Shown here one piece after another: positions 21,510 to 32,775 of a DNA stretch of 64,000 nucleotides. This stretch comes from Corella eumyota. Lineage: Eukaryota > Chordata > Ascidiacea > Phlebobranchia > Corellidae. The stretch is taken from contig OY720101.1 of the NCBI GenBank assembly GCA_963082875.1, positions 4,030,001 through 4,094,000 of the forward strand, written 5' to 3'. The translations under genes were made by a program, and so were the position numbers. How positions within the stretch are numbered: position 1 is the first letter of the stretch; every line of letters begins with the position of its first letter. The notes beneath the pieces were generated by a model. The model saw only the letters and a program-made list of their open reading frames with translations, searched no databases and had not been told where the DNA came from.

Positions 21510-22065
21510 ACTAATTTCACGTGTATGTTTTGTTGTAATCATATTCTAATTTTGTAGCTTTGTTAAACATGCCTTGTAAGTTTTTTTAACAAAATAAAGC
21601 AACAATTTTCAACAAGTTTAATCATTTTTTATAGTTAAACTGTTTACCTTATGTCCAGTCAATATTACTACTGAGGTATTATTAGTAAAAAAACGCACAA
21701 CAATTTCTTGATAAATAACCATGTCGTGAAATGTAAAACCAGCAGGAAAGGGAAACATATCTTTTAAAACATATGCGTTAGACTTCGACAGTACACTACA
21801 ACAAAAAGCTAATATAAGTGTAGTTGCTGTTTACCAAACAAAACATTCATTCTTTTTTATAATAACGGTTAAGGATAACGGTCGTATATTTATTTCGACT
21901 TTGCTAGTTGAAGTGCTTAGTTAAAAACCTATTAGTTAGCATAAAATACGTTACCTTAAGATTTGGATAATTTATTTTACTTTCGGCTTGGCATTAAAAT
22001 ATATTTTTTCGTAAAATTTTTCAGAACTGCAGAGTGTTTAAAATAATTAGTATTAACTGTAGAAA
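21510..22065. other. MT6'-MT7' spacer
   Basis: Copy of 13431-13986, with the same reversed methyltransferase scrap at 21542-21577. No gene. Confidence 0.5.
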
Positions 22066-22812
22066 ATGTCTTACTCTGATGAGAAAAATGGAAGCAATGC
22101 ATTTTTTAAGGACTTTTTTGAACTTTTGACTGTACGAGATAACGATATCTTAGTAAGCAAACTTTTTGATAAACTAAGTTCGGGATACGATTTGCACATG
22201 GAGGAAGCTAACTTTCCTATTCTAAAAAACTTGGTCGGTCTTCTTTTAAAACAAGTAGAACTTGATGAAAATTTGGACAAGAATTGTTCGATTTTAGATG
22301 TGGCCTGTGGTACTGGTATAATTGGTCTTTGTTTGCGAAAAGCTGGTTTTACTGGAAATATAGAAGGTGTTGATGGCTCACAAGGTATGCTGAACAAAGC
22401 GGCAAAGTTGGAGAAGGTATACGACAAGCTGTACACAGAAGTGCTTTCGCCAGAAAAGACTACATTATTGCCGAAGCAAAACTACGATGTGGTAATTGCT
22501 GGCCATGCATTTTTTCCTAGCTATCTCGATGCCGATCATTTAGAAATGTTGTTTGAATATCTACGTGTTGGTGGTCTATTCTTATTTAACTTGAAGTATG
22601 ATGTTGTCGAGGGACCTGACGAAATGATGGCCTATGTTGCCAAGATTAATAAAAAGTTAGAGGAGCTTGTCAAGGCTGAAAAATGCAAACGTCTTTTTGG
22701 TTGTGACGTAGATGGGGTTTCCCCTCGACTGAAATTTGTCAACCCAATAAAGAAAAAAGAATCACACGTCGAATATGTTCACGAATCACAACTATGTTTT
22801 CAAAAATTGTAA
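22066..22812 (+). CDS. METTL27-like methyltransferase MT7'
   Basis: 248 residues, protein identical to MT7 (MSYSDEKNGS start, HESQLCFQKL end). Confidence 0.87.
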   Translation: MSYSDEKNGSNAFFKDFFELLTVRDNDILVSKLFDKLSSGYDLHMEEANFPILKNLVGLLLKQVELDENLDKNCSILDVACGTGIIGLCLRKAGFTGNIEGVDGSQGMLNKAAKLEKVYDKLYTEVLSPEKTTLLPKQNYDVVIAGHAFFPSYLDADHLEMLFEYLRVGGLFLFNLKYDVVEGPDEMMAYVAKINKKLEELVKAEKCKRLFGCDVDGVSPRLKFVNPIKKKESHVEYVHESQLCFQKL

Positions 22813-23303
22813 TGAAAATAAAAATTGTTGCATGTAAATAGTATCTCATCACATTTGTTAATTAAAAGGGTAATTTAAATTCTTTATTTGTTGGTGTACA
22901 ATAACAAACGTATTTCATTGTCAAGAATACTTGGCTTCAGATATGAAGCAATGAGTTGTTTTAAAAACCTTAACTGATTTCATCTTGTAGCGATATTAAG
23001 TAAAATTTTAACAATTTTTCCCGCCAAGCCTAATGCTGTTTAGTTTTTTTCTAATTCATGCTAATTTATTTCGAATTTATAACAAAATATTTTATCGAAA
23101 TTGAATTTTTGCTTTTATTAGTAATCTATACGCACTTCATATTGCTAAGGAGATTACATTTTTTTCTTGACCATTTTTAATCTGCCCTAAATCAGTCACG
23201 ATATTTGGCGAGATTTTTGGCGAGATCACAGCACCGTATGTTTTAGTGAAATTACTGTCGCCAGTATAAGTTCAAATCATTTTAAATGAAACTAGAACTA
23301 CAA
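22813..23303. other. MT7'-MT8' spacer
   Basis: Copy of 14734-15224 with scarcely any change. No gene. Confidence 0.5.
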
Positions 23304-24053
23304 ATGTCTTATTTTGATCCAAATGATGGAAGTGACAAATTTTTTAGAGATTTTTCCGATACTAAAAAAGTAAAAGAAAATGATACAAATTCAGTTATTT
23401 CTATTTTTGATAAAATAAGTTCTGGATACTTGTTACATATGGACCAAAATGTATTACCCATTAATCAAAAATTAGTCAGTCTTCTACTAAAACAAATAGA
23501 ATTTGATGAAACACTAGACAAAAATTGCTCCATTTTAGATATATGCTGTGGTACTGGTATAGTTGGTCAGTGTTTGCGCAAAGCTGGTTTTATTGGAAAT
23601 ATAGAAGGTGTTGATGGCTCACAAGGTATGCTCAACGAAGCGGCAAAGTTAGGAAACGTGTACAACAAACTGTATACAGAAGTTCTTACCCCTGATGGTA
23701 ACACACAAATACCCAAGGAAAAGTTTGACGTAGTAATTGTTGCTTATGCATTCTTTCCTAATTATCTCGATGCTGATCACTTAGAAATGTTGTTTAAATA
23801 TCTACGTGTTGGTGGTCTATTCTTGTTCAACTTGAAGTACGATATTTTCGATAAACCTGACAAAATAATGACTTATGTTGCCAAGATTGATAAAAAGTTA
23901 AAGGACCTTGTCAGAGATGGAAAATGCGAATGTCTTGTTAATTCTGACGTAGATGGGGTTTCTCCACGTCTGAAATACGTCAATCCAATAAGACCGGAAC
24001 AAAATCAAGTTGATTTCGTGCACGAAAGAAAACATTGTTACAAAAAATTATAA
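23304..24053 (+). CDS. METTL27-like methyltransferase MT8'
   Basis: 249 residues from the MSYFD start, identical in protein to MT8, including the unusual LDICCGTG and GFIGNIEG. The in-frame ATG at 23286 is again present. Confidence 0.87.
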   Translation: MSYFDPNDGSDKFFRDFSDTKKVKENDTNSVISIFDKISSGYLLHMDQNVLPINQKLVSLLLKQIEFDETLDKNCSILDICCGTGIVGQCLRKAGFIGNIEGVDGSQGMLNEAAKLGNVYNKLYTEVLTPDGNTQIPKEKFDVVIVAYAFFPNYLDADHLEMLFKYLRVGGLFLFNLKYDIFDKPDKIMTYVAKIDKKLKDLVRDGKCECLVNSDVDGVSPRLKYVNPIRPEQNQVDFVHERKHCYKKL

Positions 24054-25496
24054 TTTGTCGAAAAACTTACTGACACTTATTTTTAAAATGCACCTCATTA
24101 AATAGAATCGCAAACCTAGGAATTATGTTTGGCCTGAAACATTTATACGACAGTTTATGTTAAGTTATTTAATAATATTTCGTGACCAACAAGTTACACG
24201 AGATTTAATCACAAATGTTGCTTTGCAGCAAATAAACCATAAGTGACCCTCCTGTGACCTTTAGGAATACTTTTATGTAAAATAGTTGGCTGATTATTAA
24301 ATCGAATTGTCATAGTGTTTTTGATTAAAATAGGTTAAGATATATAGCCCCGGGTATTATACTTACTTTGCCTTAGATAATCAAGATGTTTGTACGATCT
24401 ACTAAGCATAATTATACATCTAAAAAAGGCAAACTATGTTTTAAAAAACTGAAAATTCGTAAAGTTAATAACTTTAAAATTTTCGCAAATGCATATAAAG
24501 AACAAATCAGCACCGAATAAAATTTTACGTAATAAACATTAATAATTCAATACAACAAAAGTTGGTAAACTTAGTATAGGAACAAGTTATACAAGCCAGA
24601 TATTTGGACAAAATTAGTTTAATTATTGACATACGCTGTGGGCTGTAGTACTGTTTTAATAGTGTTCGCGTAAGGCTGATTTTACTGAAAATATGAAAGA
24701 TGTTGATGGCTCACAATGTAACAAAGTGGGCTTAACGAAGCGGCCAACTTAGAAAATGTTTAAAACAATTTATAACCGAAATTCTTTAGCCTGATGATTC
24801 ATCACTAAATAAGCGAGACGCTATAATTGTTTTAAAACTTTTTAATCCAATTCACATATATGTTAAGAACTAAACATTCGTTTGGCGCTGTTTATTAAAT
24901 TAAAATCAATTCTCTGAATTGATTATGTAAGTACGTAAGAGAATTAAAATAGGAAAAATATGGTAGAAGTAGGAAGTAAAACGTGACTGTTAATGTGTTC
25001 TATTTCAAACTAACGTCATATGTTTTATTAATTAACTTGTTTAATTCAGGTTTGAATAAATTAAAAACAAATTATTACTTTTTGTTAAGGAAATTTATTA
25101 TTAACTCATTTTTAAAGAGCAATTAGTTTAGATAGGCATTGCTTGCAAGGCCAGTAAAGCGTGGAAGAATAATTTGTTAAACTTAAATAAATAAGAAAAG
25201 CTAAATGATCTTACTAAGTATTTATTAATTATGTGAAAGCGTAAAAGTTTATAGCATGTACAGTTAAACAGTTGATTTGGCAATACTGTATATAGTTTTT
25301 AATTTGTAACCAACAATTTAAGTTTGCCTTTAAACTTAAAAAATAACTAGATGACATTTTTTCTTATCTAGTGCTTATAGGTTACAATATGGTTGTGCAA
25401 TCATTTACCATTTTTATTATGTAAACAGCAGTCTAAGTTCTCGTCAAAAGTGAACGGTTTAAACGAAGTCAACTGAAAGTCGTAAGCGTCGTTGAA
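24054..25496. other. MT8'-MT9' spacer with remnant
   Basis: Counterpart of 15975-17388, but with many substitutions and indels from about 24.3 kb onward, in contrast to the nearly perfect match to its left. Holds the decayed core at 24559-24831. Confidence 0.6.
24559..24831 (+). pseudogene. Decayed methyltransferase core, copy
   Basis: Counterpart of 16461-16738. It has lost a few more bases before the GCGTAAGGCTGA word and has CACAATGTAAC where the other copy has CACAAGGTAAC. Confidence 0.72.
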
Positions 25497-26255
25497 ATGT
25501 CGTATTTTGACCCAACCAAAGGTAGTGACAACTTTTTTAAAGATTTCTCAAACGTCAAAAATGTAGAAGATGGTGATTGTAAATCAGTTATTTCACTGTT
25601 CGATAAAATTAGTCCTGGTTATGATATCCACATGAATCCAATTAACACGATTTTACAGCAAGAATTGGTCAACTTACTATTGGAACGAATTAAACTTGAA
25701 GAAAATTTAGATCAGAATTGTTCGATTTTGGATGTAGCCTGTGGTACTGGTATAGCTGGTCAGTGCTTGCGCAAATCTGGCTTTACTGGTAATATAGAAG
25801 GTGTTGATGGCTCACAAGGTATGATTAACGAAGCTGCAAAGTTAGAAAATGTTTACGACAAGCTGTATACCGAAATTCTAACGCCGTATGGTTCTACTTC
25901 CTTGCCAAAACAAAACTATGACGTAGTAATTTTAGGTCATGCTTTTTACCCGAATTATTTAGGTGCTGATCACATGGAAAAATTGTTAGAATTTTTATGT
26001 GTTGGTGGTCTACTACTGTTTAACATACAGTATGAGATTGTCGAAAAGCCTAACAAAATGACCGACTACATTAACAGGATTAAACTAAAAATGGAAGAGT
26101 TAGTAAATGAAAAAAAATGCGAGCATCTTGTTATTCGTAACTTAGACGGGGTTTCCCCTAGACTGAAATACTTTGGCCCTCTCAATTCAACGCAGAACCC
26201 ACCAAAAGATGATGATTTTGTTCATGAAGAACAACTTTGTTTTAAAAAATTGTAG
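25497..26255 (+). CDS. METTL27-like methyltransferase MT9'
   Basis: 252 residues, intact partner of truncated MT9. Motif I is LDVACGTGIAG and motif II GVDGSQGM. The last third is the most divergent among ACGTG members: FNIQYEIVEKPNKMTDY, then a longer proline-containing linker (GPLNSTQNPPKDDD) before FVHEEQLCFKKL, where EE replaces ER. The start is set by MSYFDPTKGS. The second duplication unit ends inside it at 25961, but the gene continues without a break. Confidence 0.87.
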   Translation: MSYFDPTKGSDNFFKDFSNVKNVEDGDCKSVISLFDKISPGYDIHMNPINTILQQELVNLLLERIKLEENLDQNCSILDVACGTGIAGQCLRKSGFTGNIEGVDGSQGMINEAAKLENVYDKLYTEILTPYGSTSLPKQNYDVVILGHAFYPNYLGADHMEKLLEFLCVGGLLLFNIQYEIVEKPNKMTDYINRIKLKMEELVNEKKCEHLVIRNLDGVSPRLKYFGPLNSTQNPPKDDDFVHEEQLCFKKL

Positions 26256-26396
26256 AACAAATTTTAAAAGCTGTATTATTGATTACTTTTATATCCTTCC
26301 GTCACTTTTTTACACCCGTAACCAAGTTTTACTGTCGGCATCAAGAAATTTTATGTCAATAAAAATTAATGAATTTACACAACTGAGTGGGTCATA

Positions 26397-27175
26397 CTAA
26401 AATACGCCCGGGAGGCCCGGGGGGGCGGGATAGGCCCGGGGGGGCGGGATAGGCCCGGGGGGCCGGGATAGTCCCGGGGAGCCCAAGGTGAGTCATAGAG
26501 CTTTTTTGGTATTTATTTTAGTTCCGGGGTGTTTATATTAGGCCCAGGGTGGTAATATAAGTCCCGGGTGGTTTATACAAAATTGTATAAGGCCCCAGGT
26601 ATTTTATACGAGTTTTTATGAGGCCCGGGGTGTTTAAATGAGGCTCGGGATGTTTTATAGAAATTTTTATGATGCCCGGGGTGTTTTATACGAATTTTTA
26701 TGAGGCCCGGGGTGTTTAAATAAGGCCCGGGGTGTTTTAAACGAGTTTTTATGAGGCCCGGGGTGTTTAAATGAGGCACGGGGACTTTTATACAAATTTT
26801 TATAAAACCCGGGGTGTTTAAATAATGCCAGGGGTGTTCGAGTCTATTTAGGCCCAAGGTGTTGATATGGCGGCCGGGGTTTTAATATAAGGCCCGGTGT
26901 GTTTTATACGAGTTTATGTAAAGGCCCGCGTTTATATGAGGCTCTATTAGTTGGTTTTAACATCGAAAAAAATTTCAATTTTCAACTTTTATTGAATTAA
27001 ATCGACCATCAAATTACCATATTTTCAATATTGTCTCGTCTAAACTAAAAAAAAAACACCGAAGCTCTTCGACTGACCCCTCGCCTTACCACCGAAGCTC
27101 TTCGACTGACCCCTCGCCTTCCGCACATACCCCAGACCCCCCGGGCCTACCCCGGGCCTCCCGGGCGTATTTTAG
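26397..27175. mobile_element. GC-rich TA-flanked MITE
   Basis: An element of 779 bases with inverted ends CTAAAATACGCCCGGG and its inverse CCCGGGCGTATTTTAG, flanked by TA at 26395-26396 and 27176-27177. TA targets fit the Tc1/mariner group. The interior is strikingly GC-rich for this genome: many imperfect repeats of the AGGCCCGGGGTGTTTAAAT type, then a 33-bp direct repeat at 27057-27122 containing CTCTTCGACTGACCCC. No transposase. A long open frame on the minus strand merely translates the repeats. It lies 140 bases past the MT9' stop. Confidence 0.8.
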
Positions 27176-27177
27176 TA

Positions 27178-27462
27178 GGACCGCAACTTGAGTTGTTATG
27201 TCGGATCCTCTAAATAATTTATGTGCAATGCAATAAGTGTAACAAGTTCAAATATCGTTAAACTAAACTGCTGGATAGATTAAATAAGTTGTCTGCGCAG
27301 TTGCACACTCTGTTGCAAAGACCAAGTTAGTTTTTACTTTTATTTTCTGGGTGCAGGTGGTAACACCAAAAACTAATAAGTGGGTTGTCTGGGCATATGT
27401 TGTTTTTTTCCAAATGTTCAGTCTGTAATAACTGTGCAAGTGTGCAGTTTTGTTTGATAAGG
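27178..27462. other. Spacer
   Basis: Non-coding sequence between the GC-rich element and the MT10 remnant. Nothing recognised. Confidence 0.4.
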
Positions 27463-27917
27463 TTTATGATATTGTCGAGGGACCTGACGAAATGATGACC
27501 TATGTTGCCAAGATTGACAAGAAGTTAAAGAATCGGACTTAATCTACCTGACGAAAATATATATTTGACGGATCAACGGATCGAACGGATTAATGGATCA
27601 AGTTTTATTAAATGAATCGAATATATATTAAATAGATATTACATAATTCAAATGCATATTTGACGGATATTTAATTAAACAAAAAGTTTTCATGAATTAA
27701 ACCCTTACCCTAACCCTCACCTATTCAGATTACCCATTAACACATCCGACCCATTCGATCCTTCTATCCATATAATAGTCAATCAATCCATACGATCCGA
27801 AAATATATTCTCGTCAGGTGGATTAAGTTGTAATCGAAGTTAAAGTGGCTTGTCAAGGATGGATTGCAAACGTGTATTTGGTTGTGACGTGGATGGGGTT
27901 TCCCCTGGACTAAAATA
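27463..27917 (+). pseudogene. Methyltransferase MT10 remnant split by a MITE
   Basis: Only the C-terminal third survives: a strand-5 region reading YDIVEGPDEMMTYVAKIDKK-like at 27463-27529, and KCKRVFGCDVDGVSPGLK-like codons at 27845-27917. A 306-bp element separates them. Nothing upstream is recognisable. Confidence 0.78.
27530..27835. mobile_element. MITE with 9-bp target duplication
   Basis: 306 bases inside MT10. A 9-bp duplication GAAGTTAAA lies at 27521-27529 and 27836-27844. Because the target is a known gene sequence, the empty site can be inferred and the duplication is sure. Ends read GAATCGGACTTAATCTACC and, inverted, GATTACAACTTAATCCACC. A 9-bp duplication points to Mutator-like elements. 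No coding capacity. Confidence 0.82.
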
Positions 27918-28061
27918 TATATATATAAATTTTAGCTTTAAGGTTATAAAACATGCGATAACTGCAATGTTTGCTTACTAAAAGTGCATGTTTTAAAGTA
28001 TGTGTGTAACTTTTTTTTTTTCTAAACAGACTATTAATATTATTGCAGCTAAATATTTAAA

Positions 28062-28779
28062 ATGTCTTATTCTAATTCAAACGATGGAAGGAACAAATTT
28101 TTTAAAGATTTTTCAGAAAAACTGAACATGAAAGATGATGATTATAAATCTACTACTGAGTTATTTGATAAACTCAGTTCAGGATATGATTTGTACATGG
28201 TAGAAATTAACACCCCAGTTCTCGACAAGTTAGTCAGCTTCTTATCCGAACAGATAAAACTTAACAAAAATTTGGTTTGATTTTAGACGTAGCCTGTGGT
28301 ACAGGTATAGTTGGTCAGTGCTTGCGCAAAGCTGGTTTTACTGGAATTATAGAAGGTGTTGATGGCTCACAAGGTATGATTGACAAAGCTGCCAAGCTAC
28401 AGAATGTGTACAACAAACTGTATACAGAAATTCTGATGCCCGAAGGTAGTACTTTTATTCAAAAGCAAAGTTATGATGTAGTTGTTGCTGGCTATGCTTT
28501 TTTTCCTGGTTGTCTATATGTTGATCACATCGAAATGTTGTTCAACTTATTGCAAGTTGGAGGATTATTTGTGTTCAACCTTAGACATGATTCTAGTAAA
28601 TCATCCGACAAAATGAAGGCCTACATGGCCGAAATCGACGCAAAATTAGATCAACTTGTTGAAAAGAAAAAATGTCAACGGTTGGCTATTTGTGAAGATA
28701 ATGATTTATCACAACGAATAAAATTTATCGATGAACCAGAACAATTCACGTAAAATATCTTTGCTTTCAAAAACTATAA
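28062..28779 (+). pseudogene. Methyltransferase MT11, two deletions
   Basis: Close relative of MT13. About 10 bases are missing just before motif I (LNKNLV then stop, where MT13 has LNKNLDKNCSILDV), and about 22 bases near the end remove the KIGFVHTKYLC segment. The remaining frames are open, so decay is recent. It heads the first copy of the methyltransferase-plus-nuclease unit. Confidence 0.82.
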
Positions 28780-30198
28780 AACTTAACTAACTTTTAGATC
28801 CATAATGCATGCAAAATTAAAGATCCAGAAAAATGTGGTGATAAAATATTATAAATACAAACTTTGTTTCAACATTGCATAACTTTTTTGTTTCGAGCAA
28901 CATTTAAAATTTTATAAAACACAGTTGCAAATGAAAGAACAATTTGTTTAGGGTTCAAGTTAAAAGCGATATTAGGTTAAGTAAAATTTAAAAAAAAACT
29001 TGTAATACAATTTGGTAATGAACAAACAAAGTCAAGAAGCCAGTGTTAGGCACAGCCAATAACAATGTCCCTAAATAAACAAATCAAATCAAATCTAACT
29101 AGTTTATATAACTAAGAGAGAACTTTTTATAGTTCAACGAGTATTCGGTTCAAGTTGCATTTGATCGATTCTAACCAGATAACAACATGGCATTTGTAGC
29201 GAATTAATTGATTTTAATTTCGATTTTTAAGAACTGTCCTTAGTTGTTGGTTGTTCACAAGAATAGAAAATTCTGGCTAAATCTTACGGAAATAAACGCT
29301 GAATTTAATTAAGTCTAAATCCATGTTTATTGAGTGGCGTCCGTTCAGCAGAACGAAATTGCCTAACTGTTTTTAAAACGAACATTTGCACTTAATAAAT
29401 AGCAGAAATAAATCGTTGGAAAAATATTTCAATACCAGACAAACGAGGTTAAAGTTCCCATGTAAAAAGAGTTGTTAAATAACCCGCAAATTCGATAAGG
29501 AAGTTATAGTTAAAAGCATTGGAATTTATTATTAAAATATGGAGGAAAAATACGTCAAAGCTTGTCAGCAAATAAATAACAATTCCATTTTAAATCAACG
29601 TTAAAAACTATTCGTTTATAAAATTAAAAGTTAGCGTATGTGGATTTATCCAAAATAAGCTGCACATTCTCATTGCATACTGCAAAAACAGCTTTAATTT
29701 TTATTTTTGTGATTAAACTAGACAGCAAGTTTAGGCCTATCTTAAAGCAGTTTAATAGCATGTTATTGTTAACTATTTTTCTGAACCGATGAAACAGAAT
29801 GTTGTGCCAAAGATACAAAATGAAATGTATGCTGAAGCGACAAGACGTGATCAAGTTAAAGGGGAAATCCCTATGACGTTACACGTTTGTTGTGACGCAT
29901 TTCCATAAAAGATCAATATTGCTAGGCTAGATGCTTTATATACAAGTTCAAGGAAGTAATATGTATTCGTTTTAAAGATTATTGGTTTTAAATTCAATGT
30001 TTGTAAAGCATAAAAATGCGTACTTAATAAGGCAGTACCAATAGTTAAGGAAATAGACAAATTAATTATTACATTCAAATATATATTTTTTGTTTAATTT
30101 TTTGCAGTAAAAATTGAAGCAAGTTTTTAAAATATTTATTAAAATGTACTAAAGTATTTTTTACTTGTTTATAAACACAGATATAAAATAAACACAGA
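28780..30198. other. MT11-E1 spacer with E1 promoter
   Basis: 28780-29130 matches 34443-34800 and 29640-30198 matches 36225-36749. The part between has no counterpart in the second unit, which carries MT14 there instead. The regulatory block is annotated separately. Two short minus-strand frames at 29624-30078 look like chance. Confidence 0.6.
29862..29897. promoter_or_regulatory. kappaB-like site plus two TGACG half-sites, E1
   Basis: GGGAAATCCC at 29862-29871 fits the Rel/NF-kappaB consensus GGGRNWYYCC exactly. TGACG follows at 29874 and again at 29893 (TGACGCA), the half-site bound by CREB/ATF-type bZIP factors. It lies 337 bases before the E1 start codon. The same array at nearly the same distance precedes E2, E3, E5 and E7. 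Binding is inferred only from the words. Confidence 0.6.
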
Positions 30199-31923
30199 AT
30201 GTCCAAAAATACTACAGACTTGAGTACAATTGTTTGCCAAAATTGTAAGCTTTCATTTCAATATTGCCCTGTATGTGGCAATGAACTTGAGAGGTCATTA
30301 TATATAAATTGTGAATGTAAAATCTATTTCAAATTTTGCCCTCGATGTGGAAAACAAATTGACAAAAAGTCAGAAGTTTTAGAACCATTATCACCCAATA
30401 CTTTAAGAATTGCAACTTGGAATATTAAAGATTTAACCCTTGATAAAGCAGACCGAGAGTCAATTCAAAATGCATTTTGTAAAGCTATTTATCTCAATCA
30501 AATTCATATTTTGGCAATTCAAGAACTAAAGGGCAAGGACAACCACCAAGTTTTGACAACCTTAGTAAATACACTGAACAAAAGAAAAAATCTGATGTGG
30601 GAATTTGTGATTTCGGATACTGGTTGTGGTAAGACATTCGCAGGGCAGGAATATCCTGCTTTTATGTGGAATTCTCAAGCTTTCGGGAAGGAAATTGTAC
30701 TCCAGGATTCTTTCTTAAAAAAAAGATTTACAAGAAATCCATTTTTTGCAACATTTAAAGTAAGTAACAAAATGTTCAAGCTTTGGTAATACATTATCCA
30801 TAAGTAAAAGTTTTATTTTTTTCAATTTCTTTTTTGAATTTAGGTTAACAAACATGTCTTGACCTTCATCAGTGTACATTTGAAAGCCAAGAATAATAAA
30901 ACCTCGAAAAATATTTTAATCGGGGAGATAAGAAATTTATGTACAATTTTACCTAATGACAAACACATTATTCTTCTTGGTGATTTTAACCTAGATTCAA
31001 ACAACAATCCATTTAACAATTTAAAAACTGAACTAAGAGAAGTTGCACCTTTGGGTAAACCAACATGTAGTACAAATTGCTATGATCAGATTTGGGTGAG
31101 CAAATCTATAAATTCAGAAGTTGAAACAAACTTCGATGTAATAAAAAATGACTACATTCAAACTGTGTCAGATCACAAATTAGTTTATGCAGATATTCTC
31201 TTAGATAAAATCGATCAAATACCCAAGCTTATAACTCCTGTGGTTAAACAAGAAAATAAGATTAGGCAAGTAGGCTATGGTACATCATATTCCAAGCCTA
31301 TAATTCATTGTAAAAGCCCAATTACAAATCGAAACTGTACAAAGGTCAATCCTATACAACAAAAAGAAATTTCTTACTGTGTTAATCAAATTTCAGAAAA
31401 TGCCAAAATTTCAAGAAGCAGTAATGATCAAACTTCTAGCCTTAAAACTTATTCCGATTATTTTCCACATTTAAGCCAAATCCAATTTCAAAAACAAGAT
31501 TCTGATTATAGCGATTGCTCAACTTCAAGCGATGAAAGAATATTCGAAAATGATCGATATTCAAAACTAATTCTAAATTCCAAATATGATAGTAGTTCAA
31601 CTTCAAGCAATGACGAAATATCAGAAGCTGCTAATTCAAGACTAGATCTAGATTTTATTTATGGTGGCAGCATAACTTCAAGTGATGATGAAATATCAGA
31701 AACTAATTATTATTCAAATGTAATTCTTCGTTCAGATTATGGTTACAGCTCTACTTCGAGTGATGGCGAAATTTCAGAGAATGAACATTTAAGTCTGTAT
31801 CACGAATTCATTAACAGCAGCAGCATAACTTCAAGCGATGATGACTTATCAGAAAATAATCAATATTCAAGAAAATGCCACGAAGGCTGTAGCATATACT
31901 ACAACAGAGGTCATAAATATTAG
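30199..31923 (+). CDS. E1: double zinc ribbon + EEP nuclease, Ser/Asp tail
   Basis: Two exons, 30199-30759 and 30844-31923 (84-nt GT-AG intron, phase 0), 546 residues. Residues 13-50 hold eight cysteines as C-x2-C, C-x2-C, C-x-C and C-x2-C (13/16, 23/26, 38/40, 47/50), a double zinc ribbon. Residues 69-305 form an endonuclease/exonuclease/phosphatase fold closest to EEPD1: IATWN (N75), IQELKG (E109), YPAFMWNS, VHLKA (H199), LLGDFN (D234, N236), YDQIWVSKSI and TVSDH (D297, H298), so the catalytic set is complete. The tail has repeated STSSDDEISE-like acidic serine modules, possible CK2 targets. No signal peptide. Substrate unknown; a metal-dependent nuclease acting on DNA is likely from EEPD1. 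Confidence 0.82.
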
Positions 31924-32775
31924 TCTGGCCAGGGTTATGGCTAATAGTAACACTATCTTTCACACAATTACTTTTATATATACTTTAATCATTGTAAATT
32001 ATTTTTTCACAACATAATATAAGTACTCTTATTTTTTTTTAAAGTATTTTACTAATGAACCAGCATACCTATAACAAACTATAACTTTGATTGCTCTCAT
32101 GTAAATAGACTTAATGTAGTACACAGTCTTTATAACTCTCTTGTATCGCCAAGCGGTCGTCAATAGACGTAACAACAACCACTATGCGCACGTTCGAGCC
32201 ATAATAATAATTTCCAATACATGTAAGATGAAAATAGGTAATTACATTAACGAGGTTGTTAATTATGTGTTTTGTTGAATACTAACCAACAAAACGAGGT
32301 AAAAATATCAGCATAACTAAAAATGTTACTTGGAAAGCATAGGGAGTTGTGCGCAATTATTCGTGTAGCGACCTAATCACGAAAACTGACTTTTTATTGG
32401 TAAACTGCCAAATAGGCTAAACAAAGTCAAACATTAAGACAAGGTTTTTAATTATTTGTTTATAATTGAAACGAAGTGTGAATACCAGTCTTACCCAAAA
32501 AACACCCTTAAAACCCACAGTAGTGGTGCGGGCATTCGTTATTAATGACCAAAAGAAAAACTTTAATAAGACAGTAGGGAAATTTCCTGGGACGTAAATG
32601 TCTTTTGTGACGCATTTTCTAAAACGCCCGTTGTTATACCTAAACATACAAGTTTAGGGAAGTAAAAAAATATATTCGTTTAAGGATTATTGGTTTAAAA
32701 TCGAAAACAACTAATTTAGGAAAAACGGACTACATACAACATTAGCACAAAATATGCTTTAATAAATTAAAATTC
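31924..32775. other. E1 3' flank and an orphan nuclease promoter
   Basis: 31924-32300 matches the 3' flank of E2. 32400-32773 matches the upstream regions of E3, E5 and E7, but no nuclease exon follows; instead a methyltransferase fragment begins at 32776. Confidence 0.65.
32577..32612. promoter_or_regulatory. Orphan copy of the nuclease promoter block
   Basis: Holds GGGAAATTTCC (32577-32587), a damaged first half-site (GGACG) and an intact TGACG at 32608-32612. The inverted repeat CCTAAAC...GTTTAGG found in the other copies lies just downstream, near 32641. It now faces a methyltransferase remnant. Confidence 0.5.

Larger units (their letters stand above)
17855..25961. repeat. 8.1-kb tandem duplication, second unit
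   Basis: Second copy of 9777-17853. It contains the front of MT4, then MT5', MT6', MT7', MT8', two remnants and the first part of MT9', which continues intact past the end of the unit. Confidence 0.93.

Noticed and set aside
26573-26857. 94-codon minus-strand frame rich in Pro, His and Lys
   Set aside because: It translates the tandem repeats of the GC-rich MITE; the apparent protein repeats mirror the DNA repeats.
27708-27720. Telomere-like CCCTAACCCT word
   Set aside because: A single short occurrence inside a MITE; no array.
29624-30078. Two adjoining minus-strand frames of about 75 codons upstream of E1
   Set aside because: Only part is open in the E2 copy; the region contains the nuclease promoter and has no protein-like conservation.
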